A stretch of 14,937 bases of DNA from assembly GCA_900551995.1 (NCBI GenBank), contig URXW01000040.1:1-14937 (forward strand). Direction: 5' to 3'. Positions 1 through 7,010 of this stretch are shown in pieces. How positions within the stretch are numbered: the first letter of the stretch is position 1; each line of letters begins with the position of its first letter. The position numbers and the translations under genes are program-made. The notes below the pieces were generated by a model. It was not told where the DNA came from. It made no database searches and saw nothing but the letters and a program-made list of their open reading frames with translations. Source of the DNA: an uncultured Eubacteriales bacterium. Its GTDB lineage: Bacteria > Bacillota > Clostridia > Oscillospirales > Oscillospiraceae.

Positions 1-3
1 TTT

Positions 4-79
4 TGGAGCTTGTGGCCGGACTCGAACCGGCGACCTGCTCATTACGAGTGAGCTGCTCTACCAACTGAGCCACACAAGC
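4..79 (-). tRNA. tRNA-Thr (anticodon CGU)
   Basis: Read on the minus strand this folds as a complete cloverleaf. The 7-bp acceptor stem is GCTTGTG (79-73) with CACAAGC, followed by discriminator U and an encoded CCA at 6-4. The D arm contains GGCTCAGTTGGTAGAGC. The anticodon stem GCTCA/TGAGC encloses the loop CTCGTAA, so the anticodon is CGU, decoding ACG threonine codons. The T arm has the standard GGTTCGAGTCC. A37 is present after U36, so this tRNA belongs to the ANN-decoding class that normally receives t6A; the t6A enzyme tsaD is the next gene. It is preceded by its own sigma-A type promoter. Confidence 0.96.
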
Positions 80-96
80 ATATTGCGCCGAACGGT

Positions 97-125
97 AGTA
101 TAGCATATTCTGGCGTCGCCGTCAA
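97..125 (-). promoter_or_regulatory. sigma-A promoter of the tRNA-Thr gene
   Basis: On the minus strand TTGACG (125-120) and TATACT (102-97) are separated by exactly 17 bp. Transcription would start near position 90, about ten bases before the mature tRNA 5' end at 79. Both hexamers match the consensus at five of six positions. Confidence 0.8.
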
Positions 126-663
126 CTGCTTTTCTTCGGGATCCTGCGGGTTTTTGAAACGGTTGGCTTCGGGAGTCTGGGAGCGGCGGAGCTGCGGCGC
201 ACCTACCGGGGAGGTAGGCAGGTGCCGGGAAGAAATATACATAATGTAATCGGAGGTTTACAGTGGAGGGCGACCCGGCGGAAAAGTTGGAAAACCTCCG
301 GCGGGCGTTTCCGGGGGAAAGCGACACGGTTCGGCGAAAGGGGAGAGGATGCGGCGGTTTTAGAGGGAATTACACACAAAAAACCACGGCGGAGACAATG
401 CGAAGGGCTTTACAACCGTTTGACATAATTCTACATCACATAAATTTTACAAATAGTTATCCACAGTTTCCACCACTTTTTCCACAGCGGGGAAAACCGT
501 GTAGTTATGCGGAAAAATCGAAAAACGTGGGAAAAGAGGGGGCGCAAAAACGGTACTTTCGCCCGCGAAACACAGGTTGTTCACTTTACATAACGTCGTT
601 TTCTGACGGCGGCGGACGAAATGGTGCACCCCGAAGGCGGAAACGGAGGTTTTACGTAAAGTT
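126..663. other. non-coding stretch between tRNA-Thr and the tsaD terminator
   Basis: No convincing gene is seen here on either strand. The open frames have poor composition and merely extend into the antisense of tsaD. It contains a small hairpin (cctacc/ggtagg, 202-218), a GGAGG followed seven bases later by a GTG (263) that opens a frame without a natural stop, an AT-rich patch at about 421-460, the DnaA-box-like group at 457-486, and a 10-bp palindrome TTTACGTAAA at 651-660. The AT-rich patch stands out from the GC-rich surroundings. The function is unknown; an origin-like, DnaA-titrating or small-RNA role cannot be told apart by eye. Confidence 0.6.
457..486 (+). promoter_or_regulatory. 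group of DnaA-box-like sites
   Basis: A perfect consensus DnaA box TTATCCACA lies at 457-465. GTTTCCACC (467-475) and TTTTCCACA (478-486) follow in the same orientation. The CCAC cores start at 461, 471 and 482, so they are spaced 10 and 11 bp apart, one helical turn each. An AT-rich stretch lies immediately to the left (429-456). Neither dnaA, dnaN nor rpmH is in the window, so this is not shown to be oriC. It could be a DnaA regulatory or titration site, or chance. Confidence 0.45.
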
Positions 664-666
664 GAC

Positions 667-699
667 AAAAGCCTCCCTCCGTTTTTTACGGAGGGAGGC
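667..699 (-). terminator. intrinsic terminator of the polA-rimI-tsaD operon
   Basis: A 12-bp perfect stem (gcctccctccgt / acggagggaggc, 671-699) with a 5-base loop lies four bases beyond the tsaD stop. On the minus-strand transcript it is followed by UUUUG (670-666). This is the expected end of the operon. Confidence 0.88.
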
Positions 700-703
700 G
701 GGG

Positions 704-1720
704 TCAAAGGGTGGGGTCGCCCAGATCCATGGTGGCGTAGGCGTTCAGGTCGAGGCCGGCGGTGCGCCCGGCGCAATACTCATAGTACCCCTGGGCACCG
801 ATCATCGCGCCGTTATCACCGCACCACTTCAGGGGCGGCAGGAACAGCCGGACATCGGCTTTGCCGCAGGCTTCCAGCAGGTCGCCGCGGATGACGGAGT
901 TGGCCGCCACGCCGCCGGCTGCCACCAGCGTCTTGCGTCCGGTAAGCTCCAACGCCCGCATGGCGCGGGGCACCAGCTCCCCGGACACGGCGTGGGCGAA
1001 ATCCCGCGCCAGCGCGGGGGCGTCCAGCTCCTCGCCCTTCTGCCGGGCGTTGTGCGCCAGATTCACCACCGCCGTTTTCAGCCCGGAGAAGCTCATATCC
1101 AGCTCCGCGCCGGCCACGTGGGCACTGGGCAGGTCGTATTTGCCCCCTTGGGACTGCTGCGCCAGCTCGTCCATGGGCTTGCCGCCGGGGTAGGGGATCC
1201 CCAGCACCCGCGCCGCCTTGTCGAAGCACTCCCCCGCCGCGTCGTCGCGGGTGGAGCCGAGGACGGTCATGCAGGTGTAGTCCGCCACGTCCACCAGCAG
1301 GGTGTTGCCGCCGGAGATGGCCAGTGCCACGAAGGGCGGCTCCAGCTCCGGGAACGCCAGATAGTTGGCGGCGATATGACCCCGTACATGGTGGACGGGG
1401 ATCAGCGGCACGCCCAGCGCGTAGGCGGCGGATTTGGCGAAGCTGACGCCCACCAGCACCGCACCGATAAGACCGGGCGCGTAGGTGACCGCCACGGCGT
1501 CCACGTCCTTTTTCGTCAGACCCGCATCGGAGAGTGCTTTGTCCGTCAGGGCGGCGATCGCCTCTACGTGCTTGCGGGAGGCGATCTCCGGCACCACGCC
1601 GCCGTACAGGGCGTGCATATCCGCCTGGGAGAGAATGGCGTCGGACAGCACCTGCCGTCCGTCCCGCACCACCGCCACCGCCGTCTCGTCACAGGAGGAC
1701 TCAAAGGCGAGGATGTTCAT
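704..1720 (-). CDS. tsaD: tRNA N6-threonylcarbamoyladenosine (t6A) synthase subunit TsaD
   Basis: TsaD transfers the threonylcarbamoyl group from threonylcarbamoyl-AMP to A37 of tRNAs that read ANN codons, acting in the cytoplasm with TsaB and TsaE. The 338-residue length is normal for the family (ASKHA fold). The N-terminal motif ILAFESSCDET is intact. The metal-binding histidines are at H111 and H115 (HHVRGH) and the metal aspartate at D302 (CGDNGAMI). The loop usually written SGGHT in bacteria is SGGNT here (136-140), as I recall it in archaeal and eukaryotic Kae1. The start ATG overlaps the rimI stop in an ATGA, so the two are translationally coupled. It is the last gene of the operon and is followed by a strong terminator. 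The partner genes tsaB and tsaE, often next to rimI and tsaD in Firmicutes, are absent from this window. Confidence 0.96.
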   Translation of the reverse strand: MNILAFESSCDETAVAVVRDGRQVLSDAILSQADMHALYGGVVPEIASRKHVEAIAALTDKALSDAGLTKKDVDAVAVTYAPGLIGAVLVGVSFAKSAAYALGVPLIPVHHVRGHIAANYLAFPELEPPFVALAISGGNTLLVDVADYTCMTVLGSTRDDAAGECFDKAARVLGIPYPGGKPMDELAQQSQGGKYDLPSAHVAGAELDMSFSGLKTAVVNLAHNARQKGEELDAPALARDFAHAVSGELVPRAMRALELTGRKTLVAAGGVAANSVIRGDLLEACGKADVRLFLPPLKWCGDNGAMIGAQGYYEYCAGRTAGLDLNAYATMDLGDPTL

Positions 1721-2184
1721 TGTGCCGCCTCCTCCGTGTAGTATTTGGTGAGGATGAGGGCATCCTCCTTGGGCAGATCGTAGTAGTTCCTGCGCCGTCC
1801 CACCTGGCGGAAGCCGAAGCCCTCATACAGTGCAATAGCCGCCGCGTTGGAGGGGCGCACCTCCAGCGTCAGGAACGCCAGACGGCTGCCCCGGGCGAAG
1901 CTGTCGAACACCTGCAGCAGCTGCTGCGCCACGCCTTGACGGCGGCGGGAGGGATCCACCGCCACGTTGGTGATATACCCCTCGTCGGCGGCGACCAGCA
2001 GCCCGGCATAGCCGATGACCTTCTCCGTCTCCGGCTCCACCGCCACCAGAAAGGCGGCGCACTGGTTGTCCAGCTCCTCGGCAAGCATCTGCCGCGACCA
2101 GGGGCGGGAGAAGCACGCCAGCTCCAAAGCCGCCACCTCGTTGATATGCTCGGCGGTCATGGGTACGATACGTATTGTTTTCAT
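1717..2184 (-). CDS. rimI: ribosomal protein alanine N-acetyltransferase RimI (GNAT family)
   Basis: This is a GNAT acetyltransferase of the RimI type, which acetylates the N-terminal residue of ribosomal protein bS18 using acetyl-CoA. The 155-residue length fits. The acetyl-CoA binding motif is RRRQGVAQQLL (about 80-90), preceded by the beta strand ITNVAVDP. The family's catalytic glutamate and tyrosine correspond to E108 (LEVRPSN) and Y120 (ALYEGFGF). It starts five bases after the polA stop, with an AAGGGA ribosome binding site inside the end of polA, and its stop overlaps the tsaD start. The rimI-tsaD pairing is common; the exact substrate is inferred from homology and context, since GNATs vary in specificity. 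Confidence 0.9.
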   Translation of the reverse strand: MKTIRIVPMTAEHINEVAALELACFSRPWSRQMLAEELDNQCAAFLVAVEPETEKVIGYAGLLVAADEGYITNVAVDPSRRRQGVAQQLLQVFDSFARGSRLAFLTLEVRPSNAAAIALYEGFGFRQVGRRRNYYDLPKEDALILTKYYTEEAAQ

Positions 2185-2189
2185 AGCAT

Positions 2190-4841
2190 TTATCCCTTCG
2201 CTTCCAGCCAGTTTTTGCCCCAGTGCGCGTCCACGGTCAGGGGGACGGACAGGGTGGCGGCGTGCTCCATCTCCTCCGTGAGTATCCGCGCCACCTGCTC
2301 ACGCTCCGCCTCCGGGCACTCCACGATCAGCTCGTCGTGCACCTGCATCAGCAGCCGGGCGCGAAGACCCTCCCGGTGCAGGCGGTCATGGACGCGGAGC
2401 ATGGCGAGCTTCATAATATCGGCGGCGGTGCCCTGCACCGGCATATTCAGTGCCACCCGCTTGCCGAATTCCCGCAGGTTGAAGTTGCTGCTTTTCAGCT
2501 CCGGAAGGGCGCGGCGGCGGTGGAACAGCGTCTCCACGTAGCCGTCCTTCTCCGCCTGCGCCACGATGTCGGTCATATACTGCCGCAGGGTGCTGTACGT
2601 CTCAAAGTACCGCTCCATGTAGCCCTTGGCCTCCGCCACCGGCACGCCCAGATCGCGGGACAGGGAGAAGGCGGAGATGCCGTAGACCATGCCGAAGTTC
2701 ACCGCCTTGGCGCGGCGGCGCAGCTCCGGCGTGACCTCGTCCTCCGGCACGTGGAACACCTTGGCGGCGGTGGCGGCGTGGAAGTCCGCGCCGCTGCGGA
2801 AGGATTCCTGCATGACCTTGTCGCCGGAGATATGCGCCAGCAGCCGCAGCTCGATCTGGGAGTAGTCCGCGTCCACCAGCACGCAGCCCTCCGGCGCGGT
2901 GAACATACGGCGCAGCTCGCTGCCCAGCTCCGTGCGGGTGGGGATGTTTTGCAGGTTCGGCTCCGTGGAGCTGAGCCGCCCCGTGGCGGTGGCGGTCATC
3001 TGGAAGCTGGTGCGAACTCTGCCGTCCGGGTCGATGACCTTCAGGATGCCGTCCACATAGGTGCTTTTCAGCTTGGCGTATTGCCGGTAGCGCAGGACGT
3101 TCTCCACCAACGGACTGTCGTACCGCAGCTTTTCCAGCACGTCGGCGTTGGTGGACCAGCCGGTTTTCGTCTTTTTCCCGTGGGGAAGCCCCAGCTTGTC
3201 GAACAGGATGACGCCCAGCTGCTTGGGGGAGTTGATGTTGAACGTCTCCCCCGCCTCCGTATAGATCGCCTGCTCCGTTGTGTCCATGGCGCGCTGGAGC
3301 ATTCCGCCGAAGTCCGCAAGGGCGTTCCTGTCCACGAGGAACCCGGCGTTCTCCATGTCCGCCAGCACGCGGCACAGGGGGAACTCAATGTCCCGGTACA
3401 GGGCGTCCAGCCCCATCTCCGTCAGCCGCCCCGGCAGCGTCTCATACAGCGCGGAGACGGCGGAGGTGTAGCTGTCCAGCGCGACCTGCGCCTCCGCGCC
3501 GCCGCCCAGCAGGGGGTTGAAGGCGTCCGCACGCAGGTGGGCGGCAGGGGGCAGCTCCTCGTTGAAGTAGCTGACAAACAGCCGGGGCAGGTCGTAGCTT
3601 CCGGCGGTGGCGTCCGCCAGATACGCCGCCAGCGCCGTGTCGAACACGAAGCCGTCGGCGGGCAGGTCTTGAGAGAGCAGGGCGCGCATCATGTCCTTGA
3701 CGTTGTGCCCCACCTTTCGGATGTTGGCGGAGAAGAGCGCGGTCAGCAGGCCGTGCCAGTCGCCGGTATATCGGTTTACATAAATTTCAACAAGCAGCGT
3801 GCTGTCACCGCCGGTGGCGCACTCCACCACCAGCGCGTCCAGCTCCGGCGTGCCGTATACGGTGACGTGCTCTGCCGTCCGCCACAGGGTCAGCAGCTCC
3901 TCCGCCCGGCGGGGCTCCTCCAGTATCTCCACGGCGGCGGTGTGCCGGGGCAATTCCTCCGTTTCACGGGCGGGGGAGAGGTGGTACTTGTCGATGAGCT
4001 TCTGAAATTCCAGCTTCAAAAACAGGTCGTACAGCTCCGGCTTGAAGGGCCGGCGCACATTGTCCTCCGGCTTGAACGCCAAGGGGGCGTGGGTGTCGAT
4101 GGTGGCGAGCCAGTAGCTGTGGCGGGCGGCGGATTCGCCGTCCTTGAGTTTACATAAAGATGACGGGCGCAGCTGCAATTCGTCGATGTGGCGGTACACG
4201 TCGTCGATGCTGCCGTAGGTCTGCACCAGCCCCATGGCGGTCTTTTCACCGATACCGGGCACGCCGGAGATGTTGTCGCTGGCGTCTCCCGCCAGAGCCT
4301 TCAGGTCGATCATGTGGATGGGGTCGAAGCCGTATTCCTCGCGGAAGCTGTCCTCGGTGACGCTGCGGGCGGTGTCGCTCTTGCTGCTGAGGAGCCGGAC
4401 GCGGGTGTGGGGCGTGATGAGCTGGAGGCTGTCCCGGTCGCCGGTGGCGATCACGCACTCCCAGCCCTCCGCCTCGCACCGGCGGCTGATGGTGCCGATG
4501 AGGTCGTCCGCCTCGTAGCCGGTCAGCTCGTAGCAGGGGATGGACATGGCGGCCAGCACCTGCTTCAGCGGCAGCATCTGCTGCGCCAGCTCGTCAGGCA
4601 TCCCCTTGCGGTTCGCCTTATAGGCGGGATCCGCCGTGTGGCGGAACGTAGGCTCCCGCCGGTCAAAGGCGACGCACACCGCCTCCGGCTTTTCGTCGTC
4701 CAGCAGCCGCTGGAGCATGGTGATGAAGCCGAAAATGGCGTTGGTATACAGCCCCTGCCGGGTGGTCAGCAGACGCGTTTTGCCCACGCCGTAGAAGGCG
4801 CGGTTGACGACGCTGTTGCCGTCGAGTACCATCAATTTCAT
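2190..4841 (-). CDS. polA: DNA polymerase I (5' nuclease and polymerase; proofreading site degenerate)
   Basis: PolA fills gaps and removes RNA primers during repair and Okazaki fragment maturation. The 883-residue product has an N-terminal 5'-3' exonuclease domain (about 1-290: LDGNSVVNRAFYG, CVAFDRREPTFRH, ATGDRDSLQL, GDASDNISGVPGIG). A central 3'-5' exonuclease-like domain follows (about 320-470), then the polymerase domain (about 480-883). Motif A is DADYSQIELRLLAH (catalytic D659), motif B is RRRAKAVNFGMVYG (K712) and motif C is QVHDELIVE (D836). In the central domain the DxE metal motif is missing (YGTPELDALV stands in its place), so proofreading is probably lost, as in Bacillus-type enzymes. 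The start at 4841 is chosen over an in-frame ATG at 4862 because GGGAGG lies seven bases before it. It is the first gene of the operon with rimI and tsaD. Confidence 0.96.
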   Translation of the reverse strand: MKLMVLDGNSVVNRAFYGVGKTRLLTTRQGLYTNAIFGFITMLQRLLDDEKPEAVCVAFDRREPTFRHTADPAYKANRKGMPDELAQQMLPLKQVLAAMSIPCYELTGYEADDLIGTISRRCEAEGWECVIATGDRDSLQLITPHTRVRLLSSKSDTARSVTEDSFREEYGFDPIHMIDLKALAGDASDNISGVPGIGEKTAMGLVQTYGSIDDVYRHIDELQLRPSSLCKLKDGESAARHSYWLATIDTHAPLAFKPEDNVRRPFKPELYDLFLKLEFQKLIDKYHLSPARETEELPRHTAAVEILEEPRRAEELLTLWRTAEHVTVYGTPELDALVVECATGGDSTLLVEIYVNRYTGDWHGLLTALFSANIRKVGHNVKDMMRALLSQDLPADGFVFDTALAAYLADATAGSYDLPRLFVSYFNEELPPAAHLRADAFNPLLGGGAEAQVALDSYTSAVSALYETLPGRLTEMGLDALYRDIEFPLCRVLADMENAGFLVDRNALADFGGMLQRAMDTTEQAIYTEAGETFNINSPKQLGVILFDKLGLPHGKKTKTGWSTNADVLEKLRYDSPLVENVLRYRQYAKLKSTYVDGILKVIDPDGRVRTSFQMTATATGRLSSTEPNLQNIPTRTELGSELRRMFTAPEGCVLVDADYSQIELRLLAHISGDKVMQESFRSGADFHAATAAKVFHVPEDEVTPELRRRAKAVNFGMVYGISAFSLSRDLGVPVAEAKGYMERYFETYSTLRQYMTDIVAQAEKDGYVETLFHRRRALPELKSSNFNLREFGKRVALNMPVQGTAADIMKLAMLRVHDRLHREGLRARLLMQVHDELIVECPEAEREQVARILTEEMEHAATLSVPLTVDAHWGKNWLEAKG

Positions 4842-4848
4842 AGGGGAG

Positions 4849-4854
4849 CCTCCC
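4849..4854 (-). promoter_or_regulatory. ribosome binding site fixing the polA start
   Basis: GGGAGG on the minus strand lies seven bases before the ATG at 4841-4839. The longer frame beginning at 4862 would place this site inside the coding region and has no comparable site of its own. Confidence 0.8.
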
Positions 4855-4876
4855 GAAATCATATTCTAACCACCCT

Positions 4877-4905
4877 ATTATACGCCGTTTTCGCCCTTAA
4901 CACAA
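4877..4905 (-). promoter_or_regulatory. sigma-A promoter of the polA-rimI-tsaD operon
   Basis: On the minus strand TTGTGT (4905-4900) and a perfect TATAAT (4882-4877) are separated by 17 bp. This gives a leader of about 30 bases before the polA start. Confidence 0.75.
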
Positions 4906-4940
4906 CCGCTTTTCCCCGCCGTCCGGCAATTTTCGCCCGC

Positions 4941-4978
4941 TCAAAGGGAAAGCCACCCGGACATTCGTCCGGGTGGCT
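4941..4978 (-). terminator. intrinsic terminator after the M29 aminopeptidase gene
   Basis: A perfect 12-bp stem (agccacccggac / gtccgggtggct, 4951-4978) has a 4-base loop and lies 44 bases past the aminopeptidase stop. On the minus strand it is followed by UUUCCCUUUG, a moderate U-rich tail. Confidence 0.78.
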
Positions 4979-5022
4979 GGTGCGGAAGGGTCTATTTCCG
5001 GGGGACGCGGCGGGGCGCGATC

Positions 5023-6249
5023 TTAAAACGCCCAGTTGCCCTTGCGGAAGATGGGCACCACCCGTCCGTCCTCGCACAGACCGTCGATGTCCATGTCCTG
5101 AGAGCCGATCATAAAGTCCTCGTGGATCATGGAGTCGTTGACGCCCAGCGCGCGGCACTCCTCCAGCGTTCTGTGCTCGAAGTCGTTGATGGTGTCGGCA
5201 AAGCCCATGCCAAGAGCCAGATGGCAGGCGGCGTTCTCGTCGAAGAGCGTGTTGTAGAACAGCAGCCCCGACTGGCGGATGGGGCTGTCGTAGGGCACCA
5301 GCGCACACTCGCCCAGATACGCGCTGCCCTCGTCCATGGTGATGAGCTTCGTCAGCAGGTCGTTGTTCTGCTCCGCGTGCCACTCCACCGCCTTGCCCTC
5401 ATGGAACCGGATCCAGAATTTGTCGATCAGCTGCCCCTGATAGCTCAGGGGCTTGGTGGCGTAGACGACGCCCTCCGCCTCGCCCCGCTTGGGGGAGATG
5501 AAGCATTCCTCCGAGGGGATATTGGGGTTAAAGACGACGCCCCGCAGGCTGCGCTCGCTGCCGCCGCAGAAATGCGCCTCCGGGATCATGCCCACGGTGA
5601 AGTCCGTGCCGGTGCTGCTCTTGTAGCGCAGCTGGCGGATGTGCAGGCTGTTGAGATAGTCACGGCGGTCGTGGATGTCCTTGTTGTGGCGCGCCCAGTT
5701 GTCCTCCGGGTCGCCCTCCAGGGCGCGGGAGGTGGACAGGATCGCCTCCCACAGCTTCTCCACCGCCTGAGATCTCCGCAGACCGGGGAACAGCTTCTTC
5801 GCCCACGCCTCGCCGGGCACGGCGGCGATGCACCACTGGTACTGGTTCTCGAGCTTGTCACGGTAGGGCTTGATGATGGGGAATTTCGCCTGCTGGCTCT
5901 TTGCCAGCTTCTCCTGGTCGATGCCCTTCAGACCGTCGGGATCCTCGGAGAGCAGGTAGATGCGGCAGGGGATGGTGTCCACATAGTGCTGCCAGCGGGT
6001 CAGCTCGTAGTCCTCCACCTTGGAGAGCGTGGTCAGGCTGCGGTGGCGGACGTGGAGCTTTTGCAGGGGCTGGTAGTTCCAGTCCACCACCACCTTTTTC
6101 GCCTTGCACTTGTAGCACTCGTCCACCAGCATCGCCACGAACTCCGGCTGATCCAGATCGGCGGAGATGAACACCTCCTGTCCTTTCTGGATGTTGACGC
6201 CGGTACGGGCGATCAGCCGCGCATAGGCGCGGAGCACAGATTTTTTCAT
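5023..6249 (-). CDS. M29 family (AmpS/PepS-type) metallo-aminopeptidase
   Basis: This family of two-metal aminopeptidases removes N-terminal residues from peptides in the cytoplasm. At 408 residues it has the usual length. The N-terminal part starts MKKSVLRAYARLIARTGVNI with the family GQEVFI motif. The C-terminal catalytic domain carries the expected metal ligands: Glu at 247/248 (IPSEECF), E314 (LGECALVP), H343 (ACHLALG), H376 and D378 (MIHEDFMIG). The position I align with the conserved Tyr352 of the Thermus enzyme is Phe here (F350). The start at 6249 is chosen because AAGGAGG lies eight bases upstream; the open frame continues to about 6708 only over non-coding DNA and antisense to vanZ. 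It appears monocistronic, with its own promoter and terminator. Confidence 0.93.
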   Translation of the reverse strand: MKKSVLRAYARLIARTGVNIQKGQEVFISADLDQPEFVAMLVDECYKCKAKKVVVDWNYQPLQKLHVRHRSLTTLSKVEDYELTRWQHYVDTIPCRIYLLSEDPDGLKGIDQEKLAKSQQAKFPIIKPYRDKLENQYQWCIAAVPGEAWAKKLFPGLRRSQAVEKLWEAILSTSRALEGDPEDNWARHNKDIHDRRDYLNSLHIRQLRYKSSTGTDFTVGMIPEAHFCGGSERSLRGVVFNPNIPSEECFISPKRGEAEGVVYATKPLSYQGQLIDKFWIRFHEGKAVEWHAEQNNDLLTKLITMDEGSAYLGECALVPYDSPIRQSGLLFYNTLFDENAACHLALGMGFADTINDFEHRTLEECRALGVNDSMIHEDFMIGSQDMDIDGLCEDGRVVPIFRKGNWAF

Positions 6250-6288
6250 GGAAAAAGCCTCCTTGTGTGACTGATTTCTGTTAGTGCT

Positions 6289-6317
6289 ATTGTACCACCG
6301 CAGGCACGATTTGAAAA
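6289..6317 (-). promoter_or_regulatory. probable promoter of the M29 aminopeptidase gene
   Basis: TACAAT (6294-6289, minus strand) is a good -10 element. A weak -35 TTTTCA (6317-6312) lies 17 bp upstream. The leader is about 35 bases and ends in the AAGGAGG at 6264-6258. Confidence 0.5.
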
Positions 6318-6382
6318 GCGGCAGGGGAGGACTTTCAAAAATTGTTTTCATTTGCCACTTTTGCCCCGCCGGGGAATTACCG

Positions 6383-6411
6383 TTGACTTTTCCGCGCCCA
6401 GCGGGCATAAT
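6383..6411 (+). promoter_or_regulatory. sigma-A promoter of the vanZ-like gene
   Basis: TTGACT (6383-6388) and CATAAT (6406-6411) are separated by 17 bp. Transcription would start near 6418, about 20 bases before the GTG start, leaving just room for the GGAGG at 6429-6433. Confidence 0.78.
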
Positions 6412-6440
6412 GGGCATACTACGTTGACGGAGGTGAGGCT

Positions 6441-6962
6441 GTGGCGCGGGAGTTTTCTTCGTTCGTGCTGCCCCTGTACGCGCCGGATCTGCTGGTGCTG
6501 GCGGCGGTGTATCTCCTGCTGCTGCGGGGCTGGAAACGGGAGGGAGGCCGCCGCGTGGCGGTGCATACGGTGTTCTGGGTCTATCTGCTGGGCGTTCTGT
6601 GGGTGACGGTGCTGCCGGTGCTCTCCCTTTGGGGCGTGCACCATCCCTACGTGCCCATGAACATGGAGCCGTTCCGGGATCTGAAGGCGGGGTACGGCAA
6701 CGCCGCACGCCAGCTGGCGTTGAACGTGGTGATGACGGTGCCCTTCGGCATTCTGTGGCCGGTGGTGCGCCGGGGCAGGGCGGGCATTTTCCGCACGGTG
6801 GGCGCGGCGTTCCTGCTGAGTCTCTGCATTGAGCTGGTGCAGCCTCTGCTGCCCACCGCCCGGACGTCGGACGTCACCGACCTCATCTGCAACACCGCCG
6901 GAGGTCTGGTGGGGTACGCGCTCTACCGCCCGTGGAAAAAAGCACTGACGCGCTGGATGTAA
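6441..6962 (+). CDS. VanZ-family membrane protein
   Basis: This 173-residue integral membrane protein belongs to the VanZ-like family. Some members confer low-level teicoplanin resistance; most have no known function. Hydrophobic segments lie at about 10-30, 38-62, 92-113 and 117-135, with a last one near 150-165. The family signature is IELVQPLLPTARTSDVTDLI followed by CNTAGGLVGYALYR, matching the conserved E, Q, R, D, D, N, G pattern. MNMEPFRDL in the loop before the third segment is also typical. The start is GTG at 6441, supported by GGAGG seven bases upstream. The gene is transcribed alone from a strong promoter and ends in a hairpin terminator shared with the convergent DAHP synthase gene. 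No glycopeptide resistance genes are nearby, so a resistance role is not supported by context. Confidence 0.88.
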   Translation: MAREFSSFVLPLYAPDLLVLAAVYLLLLRGWKREGGRRVAVHTVFWVYLLGVLWVTVLPVLSLWGVHHPYVPMNMEPFRDLKAGYGNAARQLALNVVMTVPFGILWPVVRRGRAGIFRTVGAAFLLSLCIELVQPLLPTARTSDVTDLICNTAGGLVGYALYRPWKKALTRWM

Positions 6963-6974
6963 ACGACAAAGGAA

Positions 6975-7010
6975 CCGCCCCCATGGCGCAGCCATGGGGG
7001 CGGGTTTTCT
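6975..7010. terminator. terminator shared by the convergent vanZ-like and aroF genes
   Basis: A perfect 13-bp stem (6975-6987 with 6991-7003) has the loop GCA. On the plus strand it is followed by GTTTTCTT, a good terminator for the vanZ-like gene. The same hairpin lies directly after the aroF stop on the minus strand, where the tail TTCCTTTG is weaker. Confidence 0.85.

Noticed and set aside
421..600. Chromosomal origin oriC
   Set aside because: There is only one perfect DnaA box plus two degenerate ones and no dnaA, dnaN or rpmH nearby; this is kept only as a DnaA-box-like group.
263..703. GTG start with GGAGG seven bases upstream, opening a long plus-strand frame
   Set aside because: The first 20 codons look plausible, but the frame then has arginine/glycine-rich, non-protein-like composition, has no stop before entering the antisense of tsaD, and matches no family I know.
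2223..4157. Very long open frame antisense to polA (644 codons)
   Set aside because: It is a high-GC shadow of polA; polA has all family motifs and its own promoter, while the antisense product is repetitive in His, Gln, Gly and Val.
6250..6708. N-terminal extension of the M29 aminopeptidase frame
   Set aside because: The extension is proline- and arginine-rich, overlaps the vanZ gene in antisense, and AAGGAGG is correctly placed only for the start at 6249.
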